From: Streptomyces profundus | Lineage (GTDB): Bacteria; Actinomycetota; Actinomycetes; Streptomycetales; Streptomycetaceae | Assembly: GCF_020740535.1 (NCBI RefSeq) | Contig: NZ_CP082362.1 | Span: forward strand, 1,922,001 to 1,986,000 | Length of the DNA stretch: 64,000 nucleotides | Reading direction: 5' to 3' | Shown: piece by piece, positions 34,958 through 42,628 of the stretch | How positions within the stretch are numbered: position 1 is the first letter of the stretch | Layout of the letters: each line of letters starts with the position of its first letter | Position numbers and translations under genes: made by a program | Notes under the pieces: generated by a model | Database searches by the model: none | What the model was told of the DNA's origin: nothing | What the model saw: only the letters and a program-made list of their open reading frames with translations

Positions 34958-36135
34958 GACGGAACCGCCTGCCGCAGCGCCGCGGCGAGATGCCGGATCA
35001 GCCTGGTGAGGTCGGCGCAGTAGACGGAGGGGTTGCGGAAGCCGGCTCCGGCGCGGTAGCGGTGCGCGTAGTGCCCGCCGCCGCAGACGGCGAGCAGCGG
35101 ACAGCGGCGGCAGGCGTCGGCCAGCGCGGCGGCGCCGGCCTGGCGGGCGGCGACTCCCGGATGCCGCAGCGCCTGGTCCAACGTGTGGTGCGCGATGGAG
35201 AGTCCGGTGGCGGCGGCGCCCGGGTAGGCCGTCTTGAGCGAGTCGATCTGCTCGATGTCCCCGTTGGTCTCGATCACCACGGCGGTGAACGGGCGCAGCC
35301 CGAACAGCCCGCCGGCGGTGGGCAGCCGCAGCAGCGCGGCCAGGCACTCCTCGAAGATCCTGATCTTCACCCGGCGTCGGTCGTCGTGCCACCAGCGGTC
35401 GAAGATCGCGCAGAGCCAGTCGGCATAGGGGGTCGCCCGGTCGGTGTCCTCGGCCGCCCCGTCGAGTCCGGGGGGCGGATGGGTCCAGTTGCCGTGCGGC
35501 AGCAGGAAGTCGACGGCGGGCGGATCGAGTTCCAGGAGGGACTGATAGACCTCGATCGGATCGCTTGCGGGATCGATCACACAGAGCACGCCCGCATAGG
35601 CGTCGCGGTGGCGGGGTTGGGCGAGCATCCTGGCCGCCCGGCTGGCTCCCGGCCAGGCGGCGCGGCCGGCGTGGTCGACCCGCCGCCGGTTGTGGTGTGC
35701 CAGGCCACCGTCCAGGCTCAGCCCCACCCGCACCCGGTGCTCGGCGAGGACGCCGAGGATCGACTCGGTGAGCAGGGTGCCGTTGGTTTGCAGGCTGACA
35801 TGCACCCGGCATCCGGCCGGCGCCTCGGCCCGCACCCGCTCGGCGAAGCCGCCGAGCACCGCCGGATCGGTGAGCAGCGGCTCCCCGCCGTGCAACACCA
35901 GGGAGACGGCGGGCAGTCGATGGGCGGCGGCGTGCTCGCCGATCCGCCGCGCGATCCATCGCAGCGTCTCGGGGGAGGCGCTGACGGGCTGTTCGCGCCA
36001 GCCGTCGTCGGCGGCGAAGTACATGTAGCAGTAGCGACAGGCGAGGTTGCAACGGCTGTTCACCTTGACGACGAACTGCCGGAACGGCACCGGGGCGACC
36101 CGCCCGGCGCCCGCTCCCTCTCCCCTGCTCTCCAC
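34954..36135 (-). CDS. fxsB: FxsB-like cyclophane-forming radical SAM/SPASM maturase
   Basis: 393 residues from GTG 36135 (GGAGGGG upstream); the frame allows TTG 36219. The radical SAM cluster motif is CNLACRYCYMY (Cys29, 33, 36), preceded by PFRQFVVKVNSR as in FxsB proteins; SLVLHGGEPLL and HVSLQTNGTLL follow. The C-terminal SPASM part has DACRRCPLLAVCGGGHYAHR and NPSVYCADL, supplying cysteines for an auxiliary cluster. Members join an aromatic side chain to the beta-carbon of a residue two positions on, giving three-residue cyclophanes. The likely substrate is the 63-residue peptide 148 bp upstream. Confidence 0.9.
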   Translation of the reverse strand: MESRGEGAGAGRVAPVPFRQFVVKVNSRCNLACRYCYMYFAADDGWREQPVSASPETLRWIARRIGEHAAAHRLPAVSLVLHGGEPLLTDPAVLGGFAERVRAEAPAGCRVHVSLQTNGTLLTESILGVLAEHRVRVGLSLDGGLAHHNRRRVDHAGRAAWPGASRAARMLAQPRHRDAYAGVLCVIDPASDPIEVYQSLLELDPPAVDFLLPHGNWTHPPPGLDGAAEDTDRATPYADWLCAIFDRWWHDDRRRVKIRIFEECLAALLRLPTAGGLFGLRPFTAVVIETNGDIEQIDSLKTAYPGAAATGLSIAHHTLDQALRHPGVAARQAGAAALADACRRCPLLAVCGGGHYAHRYRAGAGFRNPSVYCADLTRLIRHLAAALRQAVPS

Positions 36136-36283
36136 CGCGCGTCCGTCCCCTCCGAACCAGGTCCCATGCCGGATCGTCGGAAGGGGACGATTCCGATCCG
36201 GCCGAATACCGAAACTCAACCGGTCTTTTCCGGTCGGGTAATTACCGCAACCGGGCTGAAAGTTACCCGGGGCAAGCGGTCAG

Positions 36284-36475
36284 CTAGAGGGGCGGGGTCT
36301 CGGTGAAGTCCCACATCGTCTCCAACGGACGCGCGACCCGCTCGCGCAGCTCGGCCAGCACGGTGTTCAGCACCGGATGGTCGATCTCCCGCAGCTCCGC
36401 CAGGCTCAGCCCCAACACATCGGGCAGCTCCGACAGAGCCCCAGCCGAAACTGTTTCCTGCGAACGAATGAACAT
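36284..36475 (-). CDS. Candidate FxsA-type RiPP precursor with noncanonical C-terminus
   Basis: 63 residues from ATG 36475, with GGGGAGGGG immediately upstream; an upstream start at 36529 would add 18 unlike residues. The leader-like part LPDVLGLSLAELREIDHPVL then NTVLAELRERV matches the LPDL..L.LA.L...D.VL..AL..L pattern of FxSxx-COOH precursors. The C-terminus is ETMWDFTETPPL instead of FxSxx: Trp55, Phe57 and Glu59 are candidate crosslink sites (F-T-E or W-D-F). It is the first gene of the fxsB-HExxH-fxsT group on the same strand. The product and its bioactivity are unknown; assignment rests on leader resemblance and location. Confidence 0.75.
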   Translation of the reverse strand: MFIRSQETVSAGALSELPDVLGLSLAELREIDHPVLNTVLAELRERVARPLETMWDFTETPPL

Positions 36476-36595
36476 GACCCCTCCCCACCGATCCCGCACA
36501 GTGAGCCTCACCGGAGATTCCCCTCCCACTCCCCTCAGAAACGCGCACCGCCCCTCCCGAGGGCCCCGGCCGGGCGCGCGCCGGCGCCCGGGCGC

Positions 36596-37699
36596 TCACC
36601 CGAGGGCGTCGATCGCGGCCCGCCCCGGGCCGAGCAGCCCGAGGAAATCCGTGCTGTCCGACCACTGGTCCACCCCGCCCGACAGCGGCAGCCCCCGCAG
36701 CACCGGATCGGTGACCTTCGCGGCCAACGCCCGCGCGAACCGGTCGGCTCCCAGCACCAGGAACGGCCGTCCGTGGAAACCCCGACGCGACGGATCCACC
36801 CACTCGGCCAGCCCCGCCTCGTTCTGTAGCCCGGCCACCGCCTCGTAGGCGTCACACAGATGCGCCTCCCGCTCCCGGTACTCCGTCGCGCCCAGCGCGC
36901 CCAGCAGCGAGGGCGTGAGCCGCTCCGCCACGGGCAGCCGCCCGAACGCGCTCCCCAACCACTTGCTGTAGGGCGCGTACCGCCGCCCCAGCAGCAGACA
37001 GAGCCGCATCAGATCCCGCACCAACCGGCCGGCGACCACGGCCGAACCGAGCTGGTCACCGACCTCGGCGCACCGCCCGACAAACGCCTCCTCCTGCCCG
37101 ATCCGCTGCCACTGACAGGCCAGCAGATACCGCCACACCTCGTCCGGATACCACGCCAGACGACGCCGCGCCTCGGTCAGCGTGCCGAGGCCGTCGTGGA
37201 ACACCGCCCCGCCGGTGACCTCGGCGAGCCGCTGCTGCGGCATCGCCAACCAGTCGCGCGGCCCCGCGCCGACCAGGGCCCCGGCGCCGCTCCCGAGCCA
37301 CTCCGTCAACCACCCGTGGACGTCCCCCACCGAGACCCGGTGGTTGACGGGGCCGTCCGTGGGCCGCATCAGTCCGACCGGATCGTCCGGATCCTCGTGG
37401 TGGAAGTGCGTCGGCCAGCCCCGCACCTCCTTGGGCAGCCGCTCCCGGAAGAGCCGCCGCAGCTCGGCGCCGTGCTCGGCGGCCTCCTCCGGCGTCAGGA
37501 ACAGCTCCAGCCGAGGCCCCCACTCGTGGTCGGGGGAGCGCGCGGTGTCGAACCCGAGCACCTCCGACCCCGCGCCCACCCGCGCGGCGGCGTACCGCAG
37601 CCCCTGATACTCCTTGTCGAGCAGCGGGCGCACCGCCTCCTCGTAGAGGATCCGGGAGAGCCGCAGGCCGGGCAGGAACTCCGGAGTCATCGCCGTCAT
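36596..37699 (-). CDS. DUF4037-domain protein
   Basis: 367 residues from ATG 37699; ATG 37690 is an alternative. It matches the DUF4037 family over its whole length: FLPGLRLSRILYEEAVRPLL, GSEVLGFDTARSPDHEWGPR, TEARRRLAWYPDEVWRYLLA and RYAPYSKWLGSAF. The GFDTARSPDHEWGPR segment recalls a nucleotidyltransferase-like catalytic region (D and E residues), but no activity is proven. It sits on the same strand between the precursor gene and the vWA/MoxR genes, with wide gaps on both sides, so it may be an independent unit. Confidence 0.85.
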   Translation of the reverse strand: MTAMTPEFLPGLRLSRILYEEAVRPLLDKEYQGLRYAAARVGAGSEVLGFDTARSPDHEWGPRLELFLTPEEAAEHGAELRRLFRERLPKEVRGWPTHFHHEDPDDPVGLMRPTDGPVNHRVSVGDVHGWLTEWLGSGAGALVGAGPRDWLAMPQQRLAEVTGGAVFHDGLGTLTEARRRLAWYPDEVWRYLLACQWQRIGQEEAFVGRCAEVGDQLGSAVVAGRLVRDLMRLCLLLGRRYAPYSKWLGSAFGRLPVAERLTPSLLGALGATEYREREAHLCDAYEAVAGLQNEAGLAEWVDPSRRGFHGRPFLVLGADRFARALAAKVTDPVLRGLPLSGGVDQWSDSTDFLGLLGPGRAAIDALG

Positions 37700-38129
37700 A
37701 CCCACCACTCTGCTCCGCTCCCCACCGGACCGGCCAGCGAGTTCCCGGGAAACGACCACGCGCCGCCCCACGATCGCCCGACACCGCGCACGGCCTCCCG
37801 GCGGACCACCACCAGCCTCACGGGCGGGCAAGCCGCGCACCGACGACCCGCGATCGGCCAACTGCCCACCCGACGAGCCACGCGCGCTCCGCGCCCCGCG
37901 CCCCGCGCCCCAACCATCGTGACCAGCAACCTCCCACCAGCCGACGGGCGGCAAGCGGACCGCTCCCGGCGGAGGACCGCCACACACCCGACACCGGGAC
38001 CCGACGAGCGGCCACCAACTCCCCGTCCCCCACCCGAGCACCAGCACCTCGCCGGACGGCGGCGAGCCGCGTGCACCCCGCCGCAGTCGCCCCGACCGCC
38101 GTCAGCGGCCCCCGTCCGCCGCGCGGGCT
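37700..38129. other. Intergenic region, no gene seen
   Basis: 430 bp between the DUF4037 start and the stop of the SAV_2336-type gene. Frames are open on both strands but encode only Arg/Pro/Gly-rich low-complexity strings, which I read as composition artefacts. It should contain the promoter of the DUF4037 gene. No clear hairpin or repeat found. Confidence 0.55.
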
Positions 38130-41100
38130 TCAGCGGGAGCGCAGCAGCGCCTCCAGGCGGGTGACCGTCTCCGCGCCGGCCTTCTCGCCATCGGGAAGTC
38201 GGCGCCACTGCTGGAGCGCGGAGCGATACGCCTCACCCGCCGCCAGCGGACGCCTGGCCGACTCGAAGGCCAGGCCGCGCCGGTGGAGCGCCGTCGCGGC
38301 CAGCCGCACCGGCTCCTTCGGGTCGATCGCGTCCGCCTCGGCGGCCCGAGCGGCCGTCGCGGCACGGCGATACGCCTCGGCCCCCTGGTCGAGCCGCTCG
38401 ACGCTCCGGGTGTGCCCGAACGACCGGCGATGGGTGTCGCCCAGCTCCAGATAGGCGGTGGCCTCGGTGAACGGCTCCGCCGCGTGCCGGGCGGCGCGTT
38501 GGAAGAGGTACTCGGCCTCCCGCAGATCCACCATGTCGACGGTGTCCCGGTAGCGGGCGGTCAGCGCCTGCCCCAGCAGCAACAGCCTTCTCGGCAACCT
38601 GACGTCGTCCGCCGCCGTCTCCATGCGGCAGTCCCGCAGCACCCGGACCGCGCGGGACACGAACGGCCCGCCGTCCTCGCGGCTGGCCCGGCGCAGCAGG
38701 GCCTCGCCCCACTCCTCGATCAGCGCGCTGTACTCCGGGCGGTCACGGGAGACCGTGCGGCTCGCCTGCTCGAACCGTGCCGCCGCCGCCTCCAGGGCCG
38801 ACGCCTCGCCCTCGGCCCCGAACCGACGCATCTCGATGCGGCCCGCCCTGGTCAGGCAGGCGGCGTGCTGCCCAGGATCCTCCGCCAACCGGGAGGCGGA
38901 CTCGACCACTTCGGCGGCGCGCTGCCACTCGTGCTCGGTGCGGAGCAGCGCGTCGACCAGATCGAGCAGGGCGCGCACCCGGGCGTGCGCCGGCGCGTTC
39001 TCGCTCTCCAGCGCCCAACAGCCCTGGCGGAGCGAGTCCGCGGCCTGACCCGCGTGCACCCGGGCCCGTTCCGCCTCGACCGCCGCGTCGGCCAGCCGCA
39101 GCAGCGCCCGGCCGTGCGCCAGCCACAGCCCGCTGGGCTGGCGCTCGTCCGCCGGCCAGGCGTCCGCCACGGCCTCGACCATGCCCACGCTCTCCTGTAG
39201 GAGGGCGGTGTCGCCGCCGAGGCGCCACCGCGCGGTGAGCACCTCGACGCGGTCCAGGGTGATCCCGAGGGCGGCCTCCCGGTCGAGTCCTGGCGTGGCG
39301 TGCGCGGCGGCGAACTCGCGGTCCGCCTGCCGCCACAGCTCCAGCGCGCCCCTGATATCGCCGGCGGCCTGGCGTTCCCCGGCCGCCGCGTGCAACACCC
39401 GGGCCAGCACCGTCCGACCGCGCGGCGGGCCGAGATGCGCGGCGGCCGTCGCCGCCGCGACCCTGGCCTCGTCGAGCAACTCCCCGTCGCGCTGCACCCG
39501 CCAGAGCCGCAGCAGCTGCTCGGCCAGCTCGCTCCACAGCTCCGGGTCGGTGCGGTGGCCTTCGGCCGGGCGTCGGCCGGTGGCCTGCCGCAGCAGCCGG
39601 ACGGCGTCGAGCAGATGCCGCACCTGGCCGTCAGCGGCGTACGCCGCGGCCAGCGCCCTGGCCCGGCCCACCGTGCGGGAGGGCGGCGGCGTGGTGGCGC
39701 CCGGCGGGCTGCCGGCGGGCAGCGGGGCCTCGGGCAGGAACCGGCGCAGCACCTTCGCGGCCACCTCGGCGAACGGCCTGGGCAGCGGGCGACCGTCCTC
39801 GTCGGCCTCGCCTTCGGCGTTCCGCGCGGGGCCCCCCGATTCCTCGCCGGCGAGCTGGGCCAGCGCCAGGGCGGGGAAGTTCGGGCCGCTGCCGCCGAAT
39901 CGCCTGGTCACATAGCCGGAACAGTGCTTGAGCACCAACAGGGCCTCGTCATGGCCGAGTTCGGCGAGCAGTTCGTCGTGCACCCCGTCGACGAAGGCGT
40001 ACCAGAGGCCGTCGGAGAGGGCGCCGTCCAGCCGGCGCAGCAGGCCGCTGAGCAGCACCTCGGACAGCTCGGCAGGGCCTGAGTCGGGCAGCATGGTGCG
40101 CTGGATCAGCTGCATCACCGGCAGGAAGAGCGGCGCGGCGGCCAGACAGACCGCGAGCCGCACCGCGCCGGGCGAGGCGGTGGCGCGGAACCTGGCCAGC
40201 AGCGCCGCCGCCGAACGGCCGCCCCCGGCCGGGGCGCGGCGGCGCGCGGCTGACGGCTGGTCGGCCAGCACCCAGCCCACGGCGGCTGGCGCCGAGCCCA
40301 CGCCGGTGCCGGCGAGCAGGCTCGCCCAGGCCCCCAGAGCGACGGCGGTCGGCGGCAGCACGGGCACCGCGACGGCGGCCGGGTCGACCGGCGGCGCGGC
40401 GGCCATCCCGTCGACGGTGAACCGCAGCCGCACCGAGGCGGCCGGGCCCTCCTCGCGCAGCAGGGTGCCGTAGCTGGCGGGGAGCCGGGTGCGCGCCCAC
40501 AGCCGCTGGGGCAGCGGCTGCACCACGGCGACGGGGGCGTGCCGGGCCAGCGCGTGCAGCAGGCGGTGCGCCGTGCCCTCCCGCCAGAGGGGTCCCGTGC
40601 AGTCGCTGACCACCACCGTGAGCCGGCGGCCCGTGGGGTCGCGCAGCTGACGGGCGGGGCGGAGCGCGGCGTCCCCCGGGGCGAACCGGCGGCTCACCGC
40701 CGGGCTGCCGTCGGGCGAGCGGTGCAGATAGTGGACCTGGATGTCCCGAAAGGCGCCCAACCGGCCGAAGACCTCGGCCAGTTCGCCCAGCATCCGCTGC
40801 CAGACCCGCATCGCGGGGGCCGCGTCCATCAGCAGTTGGAGATCCGTGTGACCGCGTGGCTCGGCACGGAAGACCGGCGTGAGAAGCCCGCCGGCGCGCG
40901 CCGTCTGGTGCACGGTGGCCTGCTCGTCGAGACTCAGGCCACGGCCGGTGTTCGAGGGCCTGGAGGGTGGGGTGTAGCGGCGCAGCGGGCGGAGCGCGCG
41001 CTCCATTCCCAGCAGCCCGGGGAGCGCCCTGGCCTCGGGCACGCCGACCGGCAGCGCCTCGCCCGGCGGCCCGTCGACCGGCTGTCCCGAGCCGCTCGGA

Positions 41101-41420
41101 TCGGCGTAGAGCAGCACCGAGGCGTCCTCGGGGCGCGGCAGCCTGCCGGCGCCGGCGCGGGGGCGCTTCTGGTCCTTCCCCTGGCGCGCGTCCTCGTCGG
41201 TGCGCCTCTCCCGGGCGGCGCGCGCCGGGGCGTCCGGCGCGCCGCCGGGCGCCCCCGAAGGACCCGCGCCGGCCCGGTGGCCGGCGTCGGGCGCCGAAGC
41301 GCCGGTGTACTGCGCCAGCCACAGGGCGTCGGACAGCTCGGCCCAGGTGGGATCGAACCCCGCACCGCGCAGGGCCCCGATGAGGGACGCCAGTTGGTCT
41401 CGGCCGGCCGCTTGGGACAT
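38130..41420 (-). CDS. SAV_2336-type protein: vWA-like domain plus TPR-like tail
   Basis: 1096 residues. The N-terminus (ASLIGALRGAGFDPTWAELS, then DALWLA) and the region from about 95 to 450 match the 'SAV_2336 N-terminal domain' family. Residues about 190-330 resemble a von Willebrand A domain: TDLQLLMDAAPAMRVWQRML (first MIDAS segment as D-A-A-P-A, not DxSxS), LTVVVSDCTGPLW, and AVVQPLPQRLWART. The last ~450 residues are helical TPR-like repeats (LLLGQALTARYRDTVDMVDL; FESARRPLAAGEAYRSAL). It starts 6 bp after the MoxR gene ends, so the two form one transcript. It would be the vWA partner of the ATPase in a ternary conflict system. Confidence 0.82.
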   Translation of the reverse strand: MSQAAGRDQLASLIGALRGAGFDPTWAELSDALWLAQYTGASAPDAGHRAGAGPSGAPGGAPDAPARAARERRTDEDARQGKDQKRPRAGAGRLPRPEDASVLLYADPSGSGQPVDGPPGEALPVGVPEARALPGLLGMERALRPLRRYTPPSRPSNTGRGLSLDEQATVHQTARAGGLLTPVFRAEPRGHTDLQLLMDAAPAMRVWQRMLGELAEVFGRLGAFRDIQVHYLHRSPDGSPAVSRRFAPGDAALRPARQLRDPTGRRLTVVVSDCTGPLWREGTAHRLLHALARHAPVAVVQPLPQRLWARTRLPASYGTLLREEGPAASVRLRFTVDGMAAAPPVDPAAVAVPVLPPTAVALGAWASLLAGTGVGSAPAAVGWVLADQPSAARRRAPAGGGRSAAALLARFRATASPGAVRLAVCLAAAPLFLPVMQLIQRTMLPDSGPAELSEVLLSGLLRRLDGALSDGLWYAFVDGVHDELLAELGHDEALLVLKHCSGYVTRRFGGSGPNFPALALAQLAGEESGGPARNAEGEADEDGRPLPRPFAEVAAKVLRRFLPEAPLPAGSPPGATTPPPSRTVGRARALAAAYAADGQVRHLLDAVRLLRQATGRRPAEGHRTDPELWSELAEQLLRLWRVQRDGELLDEARVAAATAAAHLGPPRGRTVLARVLHAAAGERQAAGDIRGALELWRQADREFAAAHATPGLDREAALGITLDRVEVLTARWRLGGDTALLQESVGMVEAVADAWPADERQPSGLWLAHGRALLRLADAAVEAERARVHAGQAADSLRQGCWALESENAPAHARVRALLDLVDALLRTEHEWQRAAEVVESASRLAEDPGQHAACLTRAGRIEMRRFGAEGEASALEAAAARFEQASRTVSRDRPEYSALIEEWGEALLRRASREDGGPFVSRAVRVLRDCRMETAADDVRLPRRLLLLGQALTARYRDTVDMVDLREAEYLFQRAARHAAEPFTEATAYLELGDTHRRSFGHTRSVERLDQGAEAYRRAATAARAAEADAIDPKEPVRLAATALHRRGLAFESARRPLAAGEAYRSALQQWRRLPDGEKAGAETVTRLEALLRSR

Positions 41421-41426
41421 CGGAGC

Positions 41427-42494
41427 CTACCTGGGTTGATCGAGGCGCTGGATGAGCATGTCGGCCAGCCGGTCGCGGGTCGGAAGCTCGGCGTGGTGGG
41501 TGAGGTAGATGGCGTTCAACAGCTGGTCGGTGGCGAGTTGCTCGGTGCGCGAGCGCTCCAGGAAACGGTTGATCAGATCCTCCCCGACCCGGGTCAGCTC
41601 GTCGCCGAGATGTGCCCTGACCACCGTGGCCAGCCGCTCGTGGTCGGGGCGGCCCAGCTCCAGCGGGATGCAGCGGCGCAACAGCGGGGCGGGGAAGTCG
41701 CGTTCGCCGTTGCTGGTGAGCACCACGAAGGGGAAGGAGTGGCAACGGATCCGGCCGTCCCTGACGGTGACCCGGGTGCCGTCGTCCGTGAGCACCTCGA
41801 CCTCGGGCTCGCGCTCCGCGATCCGTTGGAGCTCGGGGATGGTGAACTCGCCCTCCTCCAACACGTTCAACAGATCGTTGGGGAGGTCTATGTCGCTCTT
41901 GTCCAACTCGTCGATCAGCAGCACCCTCGGCTTCGCCGTGGGCAGCAAGGCCGTGCCCAGCGGTCCGAGCCGCAGATAGCTGCCGATCCCGCCGGGCACC
42001 AGGGGCGCCGGCACCCCGGCGGCCCGGCCGCTGGCGGCGATCTGGGTGTCCTGGAGGCGGGCGATGGCGTCGTAGTGGTAAAGGCCGTCCTCCAGCCGAC
42101 TGCGGCTGACGACGGGCCAGTGCAACACCCGGCCGAGGCCGAGCTCGAAGGCGACCGAGTGGGCCAGGGTGCTCTTGCCGGTGCCTGGGCTTCCGGTGAC
42201 CAGCAGGGGGCGGCGCAGATAGAGCGCCGCGTTTATGATCTCCAGCTCCTCGGCGCTGGGCCGATGCATCTCCGCGAGATGCCGGAACGCGCCCAGCCGA
42301 CGCGCCGACGCGCTGTCCGTGTCCGGGCCCGGCGCGACCAGCGGCTGACCGTCGAAGTCCCGCCAGGGCGGCGGCTTGGGCAGCGCGTGGATGCCCTCGT
42401 GCCGCTCCCCCGTGCCGCGGTAGATCAACCACTCGCCGCCGGCCGACTCGTGGGCGGCGGTACCTTCCTGACCATTGGTTTCAGAGACTGCCAC
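41427..42494 (-). CDS. MoxR-like AAA ATPase
   Basis: 355 residues from GTG 42494 (GAGGAG 7 nt upstream). Walker A is LLVTGSPGTGKSTLAHS, Walker B VLLIDELDKSDIDLPNDLL, and sensor 1 FVVLTSNGERDFPAPLLRRC, as in MoxR ATPases; the arginine finger follows in LLRRCIPLEL. MoxR ATPases remodel partner proteins together with a vWA protein. Here the vWA-like gene follows after 6 bp and a trypsin-VMAP gene precedes by 134 bp, giving the vWA-MoxR-VMAP set. It may act as the NTP-dependent switch that frees the protease. Confidence 0.92.
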   Translation of the reverse strand: MAVSETNGQEGTAAHESAGGEWLIYRGTGERHEGIHALPKPPPWRDFDGQPLVAPGPDTDSASARRLGAFRHLAEMHRPSAEELEIINAALYLRRPLLVTGSPGTGKSTLAHSVAFELGLGRVLHWPVVSRSRLEDGLYHYDAIARLQDTQIAASGRAAGVPAPLVPGGIGSYLRLGPLGTALLPTAKPRVLLIDELDKSDIDLPNDLLNVLEEGEFTIPELQRIAEREPEVEVLTDDGTRVTVRDGRIRCHSFPFVVLTSNGERDFPAPLLRRCIPLELGRPDHERLATVVRAHLGDELTRVGEDLINRFLERSRTEQLATDQLLNAIYLTHHAELPTRDRLADMLIQRLDQPR

Positions 42495-42628
42495 CGCATA
42501 CTCCTCATCGGTTGTCCGCCATGCAGGCGACCGCCCGGCCTCGACGCTCCCGACCGTAGCCGGGGAGAAGGACCACGCCCAGAGGAAGGGCGGGGCGGAT
42601 CGGGTCAACCTGGCCGGGCCGCGCTCGC

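Noticed and set aside
30468-36475. A standard FxSxx-COOH system
   Set aside because: The precursor does not end in FxSxx and no separate FxsC TIR gene is present; it is described as a related variant instead.
36284-36529. A longer 81-residue version of the RiPP precursor
   Set aside because: The ATG at 36475 has a strong ribosome site and the extra 18 residues do not resemble precursor leaders.
39949-42432. An 827-codon minus-strand frame across the SAV_2336 and MoxR genes
   Set aside because: It overlaps two genes with clear domains in another frame and shows only Arg/Gly/Pro-rich composition.
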